Shown here: in pieces, positions 54,130-64,000 of the stretch | How the letters are laid out: the number at the start of each line of letters is the position of its first letter | Position numbering within the stretch: the stretch's first letter is position 1 | Assembly: GCA_014529385.2 (NCBI GenBank) | Contig: CM043954.1 | Location: 96,365,247-96,429,246 of the forward strand | Direction of reading: 5' to 3' | DNA from: Adiantum capillus-veneris | Taxonomy: Eukaryota > Streptophyta > Polypodiopsida > Polypodiales > Pteridaceae | DNA: 64,000 nucleotides | Notes under the pieces: generated by a model | The model's input: the letters and a program-made list of their open reading frames with translations, nothing else | Databases searched by the model: none | What the model was told of the DNA's origin: nothing | Program-made: the position numbers and the translations under genes

Positions 54130-57100
54130 ATGGCAGCCGCGAAGTCACCGGCAAAGAAGAAAAGAATTACCATCAAGGATTACCTAAAAGAAGTGGAGCC
54201 CTTCGTCATACCAGAAGGAACACTGAAGCCCACCAGCACATGGATCCAAGAAGATCTGTTAGAGTCCAACGACCTAAAGATCTACCAAGGAGTGTTCAAA
54301 GACACTGAAGGGAATGTGATCGAGCTACCAATGCTGCCACGAGAACTCAATGAGTTCGTAAGAAGCAAGATGGCCGGGTACTTGGAGAAGATTGATCTCC
54401 ATAACTACTTTGAAGCAGTATCGGCAGGGGTGGACATAAAGAGAGTATGGGAGTTTGTGACAACCATCAAAGAAGATGGAGTGGCCAAAGTAACAGATCT
54501 ACAAGGCAGGCCAGAAACAGAAATAATCATCACTGAGCATGTTGTAGCAGATGCACTAGACCTCTCCAACAAGGGGGATAGTGTAACTAAAAGAAGGGAT
54601 GAGGTCAAGGTGTACAATGAGAAGAAAGGAAACTACACTTTTGAAGATATTGCAAACCCAAGAGTGGCAATCATGAGCCAGTTGTACAACCAATACTTCC
54701 ATATGTGCACAAAGCGGCCACAAAAGTACAGAATGCCGCCAGGTGCAATTGCCACGACATTCACTTGGGCAATGACGAAAGGCACCCCAAAGATAATCAA
54801 TTATGCAGCGTATATACATGACAACCTAGTAAAGATGGGTAACAAGAAGCCAACATATATTGTGCCAGGAGCACTAATCACTAAGGTGATTTATGGGGCA
54901 CTGCATGCAAAAGGAAGATGGCCTGACCCCCCGTCTCAGAATGACTGGCTGAGGCTAAAAAAAGACAAAGAGGACGAGCCACAAAGAGCACCAAGGGTTG
55001 CTACAAGACTGAAAAGACGGCTAGAGCCGGTCCTAGAAGAGCAAGCCGAGAAAAAGAAGGGGAAGAAAGAGTTTGCCCAAGTGCCGGTGAAAGAAACAAA
55101 GTCACAAAAAGCGGCAAGATTAGAGAGGCTGATGGAGAGCTTCACAGCAGAGAGAGCCCTTAAAGGTGATTTAAGTGAACTCTGGAAGCCTTCTCTAGAA
55201 GCTAAGTTGGGATCATCCCGAAGAGTGCAAAGGGAGAGATTCGAGGATTATATCAAGAATTTTGAGATTCTTGATGCCGCATCAGAGAATATACCGCATG
55301 TACCTTTCACAAAGGAGGAAGTGGAGCAAATACGACAGAAAATGATAGATGAGCAAGAGAGCCAAGAGAGAGAAAGAAAAACTAAAGCAGACAGAGATTT
55401 AAAGGGAAAGCCTACATCTCTACCGGCCAACCCTAAACCCAGCCCACCGCCCTCACCACCTCCTCACATCCCTCCACAAGAAGATAAAGAGGTTGAAGAC
55501 AAACCAGAAGAACGGGAAGAGGCTAAGCAAGAGCACAGCCAGGAGCCGAAGCCAAAGGAAGAGGCTAAGCCTCGAAGTGAGCAACAAGAGTCGGATGATT
55601 CGTATCACACATTTCTGGACCTCCTAGCTACAGGGTACACAAAAGAAGAGGCTGCCACAGTCGCATTCGACTTGGCAAGCACAGGGCCTAAAGAACAAAT
55701 GCAAGGCATCCGGTTAATAGAACTAAAAGAAATGGCCACAGATACAGTGGACCTGCACCCACCCTCCAACGTCGACTGGGATGTGGTGATGACGAAGCTA
55801 ACCGGGTTGAGAGCGCAGTCCATGGCTTTAGAAAGTGAGATGGCAGCTCTCAAGGCCACGAAAATAAAGATGAAGCTGGAAATAGATTCTCTACAAGGAC
55901 AAAGCCAAAGGCAGAAAGAGAGAGAAGGTGAGCTACAGGCCAGCCTAGTAAGGGCATTGCAAAGATGCCAAGCAATGGAGGAAGAAAATCAAGTAGCAGC
56001 ACAAAGAATGCAAGGAGTTGAAGAGGAATGTCAGCAGCTCAGCAAATCACTGATAGATGCTGAGAGGGAAAGGGAAAACCTGACCCTACAGCTGGCTGAG
56101 GAATCTAAAGAAGTTGAAGACATGAGAAACGCCAAAGAAAAGGCGGAGATAGATTAAGAACCTAGCCAAGATGAGGTCCTTGAGCTCAAGGACCAGCTCA
56201 AAGTGAAAGATCAGACCATCCATGGGTTGCGAGCATCCCCTGCCAGAGTCAGAGCTACTAGCTCGACTCACATCACTACGGAAAGTCAACTCTATGAAGA
56301 ACAGATACAAGAACTTTAGAAGGAGATGACTCTAGAGAAAAAGCAAAGATTGATGATGGTAGAAGGGTCTATTGTCATGCAAACAAGAATGGAAGAAGAC
56401 CAAAAAGCCCTGCAAGAGGAAGTAGAAAGTATAAAAAGAAAGCTCGAGGAGGCAGAGAGGATAAACGCCGAATTAAATGACCTCCTCGTGAATATGGGCG
56501 AAGAAGCTGAATCAGAAAAACAAAAACTCCTAAAGCGGATTGAGGAGCTGAGAGGACAGCAAGCAAGAGAGCAAGAGGGCACAGGGCCAGCAGCCAATGA
56601 GGGCATCGATTTAGAGAATGTGGCAGATCCGGTGGACACGCCTATGCAAGAGGAAATCCTAGAAGGATCCTCTCAAGAGGCACAGGATCTGACACAAGAA
56701 GAGGAAGAAAAGTTGCGTAAAGCAATAGAGGTGGAGATCAGAGAGACAACAAAGGAAGACTTGAAGTGGGAGCAGAGGGTTTTCAAGTCCATGACCATCC
56801 AGAAAATCGACGCCAGCAACCTCAGGCGCGAATGGCTTCAACCCTCTCTCCCATATCCATTGCTGAAATATGAAGCAGCCACCATCAATAAGCGAATAAG
56901 GGAAGAGCCGACCGTACCACTTTACAATGCAGATACCTCCCAACCAGAAGGGGTCAGGCTAATTGTTGACTCTCAGCCAACAAAATGGAGGAAGGCCTGG
57001 CTCACAAAGTACCCACAATACCTAATCCACTTGGTAGAGGCACCGAAAAACATCAAAGACAACCTCAGCTTTTGTCCTCTACCAAGGATCAGGATGTGGA

Positions 57101-57618
57101 AAGCCCTAGAGATCTTGCAAAGGAGCCAACCCACTTGGTTGAATTACCCTAAGCTGCCGGGCTTGAAGGCAGGTGAGAGAATAAGTGTCCAATACATGGT
57201 GAAAACCCTAACGAGCACCATCAAATTGTTCACTGGCCCACCTGACCTTACGTGCATCATGATGAAGAAAATATGCAAAACACTTTTAGCAGTATTTGAG
57301 ACATTCAAGCCAGGCCAGGTGACAGACAGTATCTTCTTCTTCCAAGATACTTACAGATGCGCTTATGATCTGTCTGGTCAGCCTTCCAAGGAGGTGATAC
57401 ATGCGCTGTATCAAAGGATAATGTTTCTACCATCCTATCGCCTCCAGGCCTTTGAAGAAGCGTTCTACACAGGCTTCTTCACAATAAACACTGACATTTT
57501 TGGCCCAACAATGATGAACCTGTATGCAAGATACGAATCACTAATCAAGATGCGTGAAACTATACGATGCAGCGGCCATGTCGGGGACGACATGAGCAAG
57601 GAGGGGGGGGAGTGTTAG
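54130..57618 (+). pseudogene. large uncharacterised reading frame of element E (about 1,160 codons)
   Basis: Starts MAAAKSPAKKKRITIKDYL at 54130 and runs in one frame to 57618, a few bases into the LTR, with in-frame stops at 56155 (TAA) and 56317 (TAG). Residues about 70-280 (EFVRSKMAGYLEKI, DLQGRPETEIIITEHVVADA, MPPGAIATTFTWAMTKGTPK, IVPGALITKVIYGAL) resemble the putative plant transposon protein domain found in plant retroelements. Pro/Glu-rich 430-490; coiled coil about 560-860; then a compact region without known motif (LTKYPQYLIHLVEAPKNIKD). No signal peptide or membrane segment is apparent, so it is not an obvious envelope despite its position. Confidence 0.75.
57596..57612 (+). other. 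polypurine tract of element E
   Basis: GCAAGGAGGGGGGGGAG directly precedes the 3' LTR, the expected primer for plus-strand synthesis. It overlaps the end of the large reading frame. Confidence 0.85.
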
Positions 57619-58931
57619 AAGCTGGACAAACCCCACGGAGACTAACTACTCGGAGGATTATCATTTTTTTGTAATTATTCATTTATTGAGGAAACCTGAT
57701 TTTTCACCTTGTAAATATTGGGACTTACAGAAGCTTCCAGATTGTATCCCAGTTTTGATAGATAGATGGAGTAGTTAGTTGATTTTGGAACTTTAGGGTT
57801 TGAGAATTGTAAGGTATATATACCACTTTTTGACCTTAATGAAAAACCTTTTGTCATTTTTAAAACAAGTTTTGAAGTTTGTGAGTGAGCGTACTATGTA
57901 CGAGAGAGAGTGTGAGATTCATCTTGACGCTACGTGTGCACCGGTGGTTGGAATCGAGTGCGGAGAAGTGCAGCGTGTTGCCCCTGACGAGAGCTACACG
58001 CCGATACCTACATTGCGCACGTACGGTCCAGTTTTGCGAGCTCCTTCTACGAGCTTCATCTAGTGATTGGGTGAGCATACGTTGTCCGATTTTGCATTGC
58101 AGCATATCCACGCGTTCACATTGAGTAGAACTACACATTAGGCACTTTAGATTTCGGAAACGAAGACCTGCAAATTTCGGCCAGACATCCTACGTGATTT
58201 TGCACCCGGTGTTTTGGGTTGGGGTTTTGGTTCATAGACCTTAGGGAGAGTGACCTATTGGTATTAGTAGGGTCTCCTTCAAGTTCTATGGTGTTTCGAG
58301 ATTGTTTGATCGGTGTTCCGCTCTAGAAAGCGTTGTAGGAAGTTTCCTCTTATGCACTCTTGAAAGCTGTGACTTAGACAATTGGTAGAGACCTCTATAG
58401 GAATTAGTTAGGAGTCGGTCGAGTGCAGGTTGACACCTTATGCTTGCTTCCACGCGCCTGCGGGTCGAGCTTCGTCCTTAGCTGACATTATATGTTAGGT
58501 GAGTTCTTGTTGTGCTGACGTCCGTCGTGGCGTATCCGTCCAACAGATGGCAAGCTTTACAATTGAAGCATGACTCTTGGTTGGATTCACATTCCATAGC
58601 CAAGAGTGTTTGTGTAGGCTCTCACTTCTCACAATCTTGGAGAAGGGGGTGGAGCTCCTCTACTTTCACCAAGTGAGAATGAATCCACAAAATGAGTGTG
58701 TGAGAGATGTATACCCCCCCAACACACCCCTTGCTTGCTTGGGGCGAGTTCTACTTTTTTCTCATGCCGCAAACTCATTGGACCCCTCTCCTAGCCAATC
58801 ATATGCACCATGCATTTCAAGTACATGGGTAGTCTTTGGACAAGTGTCCTCCTTACTTGCTAAGTTATAACCGCCGAAATATACGCAGTTATATACGCGT
58901 AGTTACATGCATCGGAAATTAAATGAATACC
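57613..58931 (+). repeat. 3' LTR of element E
   Basis: Pairs with 30083-31410 but ends ATACCG, lacking the last four bases (TCCA) of the 5' LTR. Palindrome half-site at 58183-58195 and TATA box at 57815-57822. The sequence to the right is unrelated to the 5' flank. Confidence 0.92.
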
Positions 58932-59199
58932 GACGGTTCTTTCGAGGCCTGCACCAGTGTATATACCAAACTGTGTTTCGACGCGACCAAACCTGTAATT
59001 TTTTTTTTGGACAGAGAGGGCTGGAAACTGATGCTGCATATACTGCAGCAATAGAAAACAGCCTTCTCTACCCAAATGAAGAGTGCACAAGCAAATGCAC
59101 TCCACCTACAAGTTGACGCTAAAGAGAGGGTGTATGCAGATAATCAAAACTTCAAAAAGAATTACAAAACCACAAATTCAAAAGCTTAATCATGACAAG

Positions 59200-59520
59200 T
59201 TCTCCAAAAGCATAACCATAATGTCAACTCCCAAACCATAGGCACAACGGCATAACCATAACCATAACCATAATCTGATTGCCAAACCATAACTATCACA
59301 TGATTTCCATACCATCACTACCAAAAACCATAACCATAACTTGATTGTCAAACCCTAACCATACCATGATTGCCATACCATCATTGCAAAACCATAACTA
59401 TAACTTGATTACCAAACCATGACCAAAACCTCTGTGCCATACCATAACCATAACCTCTATGCCATACCATAATTGCGAAAGAAATCATAAAATCACAAAC
59501 GCAATGCAAAACCATAAACA
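59200..59520. repeat. degenerate CCATAA / CCATAC repeat array
   Basis: Many copies of AACCATAACCATA and GCCATACCATA with linkers such as TGATTGCCAAA. It lies between the last exon and the element boundary, where CACTA elements often carry subterminal repeats bound by transposase; that role is inferred from position. Confidence 0.7.
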
Positions 59521-59657
59521 TAAGCACTAAAAAACTGTACATGCAAACAATGACTAAGTAAGACTGTATCAAGAAGACCACAGCTACAAAAAAAACTGTA
59601 CAAAGAAGACTGTATGAAGATGACTGAGTAAGACTGTACAAAGGAAGACCGTCATGG

Positions 59658-60754
59658 TTATGCCTCCCAGTCAACGTCCTCTTCCTCCTCCTGCATCTGG
59701 GTCAAAAGGGCCACAAGTCCATGCTTGTACCCATACTTCTCCTCTCGGCGTGTCGGAAGGCGCTTCACAGGGAACTTCCTACAAAATTATGGTTTAATCA
59801 TGAGATAAATCTTCAAAATTCATATATATTTTCAACAATGCAAAGCATATGTATAATGCTTACAAACTCATGTCGAAGTGTGTCGTAGCCTCTACTCCCA
59901 AGATGTGACGCTCCAACAGGCTCCAAACGTGCTCTGGCTGCATCTCTCTGCTGCTGAAATCTGTCTGGATTGTCTTGTGTCTCTTGTGCAATCGTCGCCC
60001 ACTCCTCTGCGTCCAACCATGCCGGCTTTGGACTGCCGGCATTGTACTTGTCTCTCACCTCTGAATGACGGTGTGACATTGTGGCCTTCGTCACTCCCAA
60101 AATCCATCCATTTGAGACTTGATCGTACCCCTCCGTCGACCTGTACTCTCTGTGAATGGCCTCGACGATGTAACTCTTTCTTTCATCATTGAGGTTATCC
60201 CAAACCTCCATCACAGAGTGACCAAACTAAACTATATAGAGCTGTCGAATCCTCTGTTGCATGGTTTTTTTGACCCTATCTGCCACAACAACCCCATCCC
60301 TGCTCTTGTACACCTTGCTAGGATTATGCTCGTGTGATCCCCAAGGTGTACATGGTCTTCCAATGGGTGAACTATCCACTGAAGAGAGTGAGGGATGCTC
60401 TCTCAGTGGTTTGGACACATCGGTAGAACCGCTACCACAACAACCATCACCTCCAGAACGATGCCTACCTTATCTCGAGGATGAGCCACCCATCAGTGTA
60501 TGGGGCACACTAGTCCTAGGTGTAGGAGGCACACTCGACTGAGGTGTGCCGGTTGGTGTAAGGACCACACTAGTCCTAGGCTCAGGGTTAGTTGTAGTAG
60601 GTCTAGAGGAACCTGTTGCCCAAAGGTTTTGTGCCGTCACTATCTGCTCTGGTGTGAACTGTGTCAAAAAGAGACCCATCTGCTCGGGTGACATGCAGAT
60701 CGAAGTGACAGGAAAACTAAAACTAGGAGAGTATGGCTTATCCTCATCGGCCAT
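59658..60754 (-). pseudogene. CACTA second protein (plant Transposase_24-like)
   Basis: ATG near 60754 (MADEDKPYSPSF). N-terminal segment with MGLFLTQFTPEQIV, then a Thr/Pro/Ser stretch with repeats (TPTGTPQSSVPPTPRTSVPHT region), then from about 60210 MEVWDNLNDERKSYIVEAI, GWILGVTKATMSHRH and PAWLDAEEWATIAQE, the order seen in En/Spm-associated plant transposase proteins. In-frame stops at about 60470 and 60227. An 85-bp intron (59779-59863, GTAAGC...TTTTGTAG) leads to a last exon encoding RKFPVKRLPTRREEKYG and an acidic end EEEEDVDWEA. It probably helps transposase bind element ends. Confidence 0.65.
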
Positions 60755-60781
60755 GGCTACAGATACAAAAATAACACCCAC

Positions 60782-61216
60782 AAATACGTAAGTTTATAGA
60801 AGAAATTCTTAATCAATACAAATAACAAATAAATGAATTGCCAACACAAATGAATGAATCTAAAGTATATTGTAAACTAATAAAAAGAGTTTTACAAAAG
60901 AGTTCCTAGCAAAAATCATTAGTTAGTCTCTCGTCTTCTATGAGATCTGATGCACCAAAGATGTCTATCTCAATCTGTATTTGTGCATCTTCGTCATCAA
61001 ACCCTACTTCTTCGTCGCTCTCCGTACAAGCTTCAGTGTTTGACACTTCGATTCATCTCTAGGTTTAGGCATATGCTCACCATTGACCTCCAGGTCAAAA
61101 TCCAAACTTATATCATCCGTCGGCCCTGCACTTTGTTCATGAGTCACCTCTTCAACCTCAATGTCTAATCCTTCACACACTTGCTTGCTCTGTGGAGCAA
61201 GTTGAACAATATAGAG
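60782..61216. other. spacer between the two CACTA genes
   Basis: AT-rich. The minus strand encodes short acidic stretches near 60950-61190 that could be the end of the TNP2 gene. No separate gene recognised. Confidence 0.4.
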
Positions 61217-63866
61217 CTAGCGCGGTTTAGACAAATCAATTTCATCAATTTCTCTCCATAGTGAATCTAGTGTGAACACAACTTGTTCACAATGCTCCAG
61301 AAGTACGAATGTATCCTGCAAATCTGTCCACACCTGCCTAGAATTCACTTGAATCAATCCACTCTTGTCTTTGCGCACAGTTGCATTAGGGCCGCTGGTA
61401 ATAACTTTGAACCACTTGACATCAAATATAAAAATATCAAACTTTCTAAAGCTGATCTTCAAGATGTCTTGGATGTAGCCAAAGTATTCAAATTGGCTAG
61501 TCTTTGTGTTCTCATCCTTGGCACTACTCCTACTTTCTTGGACGAAGCTTGTCCTAATACCACTGTCAAAAGTGACCCTTTGTTTGTCGATCTGTTGCAC
61601 TTTGAAGTGTTTCCTATGTGACCACAAAGCTCCATATTTGTGATACTGCAGCCACAAAATTGAAACAAACTTAAAGTTATTAAGGTAATTTATCATGTGG
61701 AGCTCAAAAAGGAAGTTGTGAAAATATACGTGCCAATCGCAACCCCTTGACATCTCCTCTTCCTCTTCAGTAATCAACACTCCATTCCTCTTTGCATCCG
61801 ATATTGTAGCATCTAACAACCGCCCACTTGGAAAGTCAGGCAATTTTGATGATCTAGAAAAGGAAGGTTTCTAGTGGCATGGTTGCGCAAGCAATCTGTC
61901 AAGCGTTGTTGCTTTTCCCCTTCGTACCTCTCTAGCCACTTTTGCATGATGTATGAGTTGAGAAGGAAAAATCTCATAACATTTTCTCGCATTGTGATGT
62001 CCATCTTCTTAACGATGCCTTGTCCCTGTGGCTCGTCCCTTGTCACCTTTACGTTGACCTCAATAGTCCGCATTCGGGGCATCTCTAGATCAATTGAGGC
62101 AAAAAATTCAGTGATGAGAACAAGAGACTCTTGTACAAGCCATCCTTCGGGCATGCTATCCTCGAGGCAAGCCCTTTGATGAAGAACCCTTTAAAGTCTT
62201 CATAAATCTCTCCAAGAATAACATCCACCAGCTAAGGACTACCCTAGCAACTGCAGCTTCATCGACCACATGCACAAGTACATGCATTTGGATAGTAAGA
62301 ATGTTTGTTGGAAAGTATTTCTTTACCATGCACACTGCTTCAATAGCATTTAAGCGTGTTGCATTGATGATGTCTTCTCTTATCTCTTTTGAACTGATCC
62401 ACTGTACCAACTCACTGATTTTGTAGATTTTTCTTCTAATGTCATCTGTCAAACAATCCTTTATGGAAATTGGTAAGATAAAATGTAAAAATTTGTGCCA
62501 ATCGTGGGACTTAGACCGCTGAGATTGTCATCTCTTGTAAAAGCCGTTTTCAAATATCGCATGCACCTAGTGGGAGTCTTGAATGAAGATATAGTCTTCT
62601 TCACTTGTTTCTCTTCTGCACGACTCAAAATCCATGGTCCTTTTGGTATAGCAAAATTTCCATTAGGTTTAAGTCGAGGCCACATCTCTGGCATTCGACC
62701 CACAGCCTGCAAGTCATCTCTTTGGGCCTTGCTCTCCCTTTTTCCAGTGATGATTTTCCATATGATCTCCCCCACATTCTTGAAGATGTGCATTGGGTCA
62801 AGAAAATGATTAATCAGCAGGTCACTCCAATACGGAAGTTCATGGAAAATAGAAAGTATTTTCATTCCATGTGGCATAAAATCTCCCCTCTCCAACCACA
62901 TGTTTTTCCAATCGCTCGCTTTTAGTGGATGCATGTCATGTTTGCATATGTTTGGTCCACGTAGCTCATGTCCTTCATGCAAAAATCTACCATGCTCCTC
63001 AAATATTCAGAGTGGCGGAAGTCAAGTCGAGGACCACATTTTGGACATGCATGGTTGCCCGAGTAACTCAAGCCTGAAACATCACAAAATTAAAATATAA
63101 AAGCGTTGGCATAGCCAGGAATAACATGTGTGTGAGGGTTTCAAAGGCACTTACTTTTGCACTCATCGAAGCCTGACCAATCGTGCATAGTCCACATGAG
63201 AATGCCTTGCACATGTACATTCCATCGTCCGATTGGTTGGCACATATCAATCACATCGGTTCCTATCCACAAGATTTGGAGCTCTATTATAAGTGGTGCC
63301 AGATAGACGTCCATGTTCTTTGCTTTGTACTTTCTTGGGATGATCAGTGACAATAACAGATGGCCCTTCTTGATAGCTAGCCATGGTGGAAGATTATAAT
63401 TAACCAGACAAATAGGCCACGTGCTCCATGAAGAACTCCGTAATCCGAATGGGTTTACTCCGTCCATTGCCAGACCAAAGCGGATACATCGGACCTCGGT
63501 CTTAAATGTAGGCCAACTTTCCTCTATGTGCTTCCATGCACGAGAGTCAATAGATACCCGCATCACATATTATGTCGATCTAGTATTTGAGTGCCATGTC
63601 ATCAAAGCGGCTATGGACTTGCACCTAAACATGCTCTTTATTCTTGGAATGATAGGAAAGTTTCGAAGGGCCTTTACAGAGATAAATTTTCCTTGTGTGT
63701 CCTCTCTATAACTGTTTGATCCACAATTGGGACACTGTTCCAAATGTGCATACTCATTGCAAAAAAGTATACATGCATGTATTTTGTGATAATCCAGGTC
63801 CAAATTAGTAAGAAGATTTTTAGCGGTTGGATGGGTAGGGGGCATGTGATTCCCTTCTCGCAACAT
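61217..63866 (-). pseudogene. CACTA transposase, TNP2 type (with DUF4218 and DUF4216-like parts)
   Basis: Order on the minus strand: N-terminal zinc region LDLDYHKIHACILFCNEYA and CPNCGSNSY (63866-63570); core VRCIRFGLAMDGVNPFG, VNYNLPPWLAIKKGHLLLSL (63566-63141); CPKCGPRLDF (after 63073); GRFLHEGHELRG and DLLINHFLDPMHIFKNVGEI (62982-62461); DUF4218 with VKKYFPTNILTIQMHVLVH and FLERFMKTLKG (62452-62156); a linker; DUF4216-like YFGYIQDILKISFRKFDIF (61843-61217). A likely intron lies at 63074-63154 (GTAAGT...TTTCAG). A TAA near 63570 and frameshifts near 63020 and 62160 suggest decay, though some breaks may be introns. Confidence 0.85.
63074..63154 (-). other. likely intron in TNP2
   Basis: 81 bp with GTAAGT at its 5' end and TGATGTTTCAG at its 3' end on the minus strand. 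It sits between the GFDECK segment and the CPKCG zinc segment, where TNP2 coding resumes. Confidence 0.6.
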
Positions 63867-64000
63867 TTACTCGTTAAGCAACATATCGTTACATGAACAA
63901 GGCAGCCCCTTGTTCACATTATTGAACTGACCACATGTACTTTATCGTGCTTAGGATACAATGTATTTACCTAAAAAGCTCTGTGACTGAGGCGTCAGAC

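Larger units (their letters stand above)
30083..58931 (+). mobile_element. giant Ty3/gypsy element E
   Basis: LTRs of about 1.33 kb (30083-31410 and 57613-58931) flank an internal region of about 26 kb that includes copia F (5.4 kb) and a 678-bp DNA transposon; without inserts the element is about 23 kb. The LTRs differ by roughly 36 substitutions by eye (about 2.7%). The primer site matches plant Asp tRNA, as in Athila/Tat-type gypsy lineages, and integrase has no chromodomain. No second RNase H typical of Tat is evident, so the lineage is unresolved. No target duplication is seen: GATGG precedes the 5' LTR and the last four bases of the 3' LTR are missing. Stops and frameshifts make it non-autonomous now. 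Confidence 0.9.
58932..64000 (-). mobile_element. CACTA (En/Spm-type) DNA transposon, right part off-window
   Basis: Minus-strand genes for a TNP2-type transposase (63866-61217) and a second protein (60754-59658) are the two standard CACTA genes. The left boundary is not resolved. Near the E junction, 58932-58961 (ending GCACCAGTG) resembles a CACTG-type CACTA end but in the orientation of an element lying to its left, so it may be a subterminal copy or a separate scar. The 5' end is beyond the window. Confidence 0.78.

Noticed and set aside
54130..57618. Envelope-like protein
   Set aside because: The position fits, but I see no signal peptide, no hydrophobic membrane stretch and no furin-type site; the protein is charged and coiled.

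Overview
This window looks like repeat-dense nuclear DNA of a land plant with a large genome. Nearly all of it is LTR retrotransposons nested inside one another, with one DNA transposon at the right edge. The evidence for a plant is Ty1/copia and Ty3/gypsy polyproteins of plant type, primer sites matching initiator-Met tRNA and plant Asp tRNA, a CACTA element with plant TNP2, DUF4218 and DUF4216-like parts, and introns with GT/AG ends. I cannot name the species; a fern or another non-flowering plant is only a guess. I see no intact ordinary host gene. The one clear host-type gene is a decayed, histone H3-like locus at 24.4-25.5 kb.

Layout, left to right. 1-1,329: the 5' end of a minus-strand copia (copy A'), inserted in a gypsy LTR fragment (family G, 1,330-1,568). 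About 1,569-16,950: an old plus-strand gypsy (C), split by a minus-strand copia (B, 3,021-11,411). B is itself split inside gag by a plus-strand copia (A, 7,126-9,639) whose 3' half is missing; 1.5 kb of GT-microsatellite DNA follows A. 16,950-18,314: low-complexity DNA. 18,315-23,618: a decayed plus-strand copia (D). 23.6-27.8 kb: a foldback element, the histone H3-like locus, transposase-like fragments and a lone LTR with its leader (H). 27.8-30.1 kb: a minus-strand gypsy remnant (G) that keeps gag and the end of integrase but lacks the rest of pol.

30,083-58,931 is a giant plus-strand gypsy (E), about 23 kb once inserts are subtracted, with 1.33-kb LTRs. Copia F (31,983-37,418, minus strand, 5-bp target duplication) sits in its leader, and a 678-bp element with an 8-bp target duplication sits in its pol. 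58,932-64,000 is a minus-strand CACTA transposon running off the window.

Element E is the most unusual object here. Besides gag, protease, RT, RNase H and integrase it has: a reading frame upstream of gag; two H2C2 zinc-finger modules before the integrase core; a pol extension with a second retropepsin-like domain and a W-[IM]-P-K repeat tail; a reading frame of about 1,160 codons in the position where some retroelements carry env, but without membrane segments; and a family of 24-bp perfect palindromes (AGACATCCTACG plus its reverse complement). The palindromes end degenerate tandem repeats in both its 5' leader and its 3' untranslated region, with half-sites in both LTRs. Most coding regions in the window carry stops and frameshifts, so they describe past rather than present activity.
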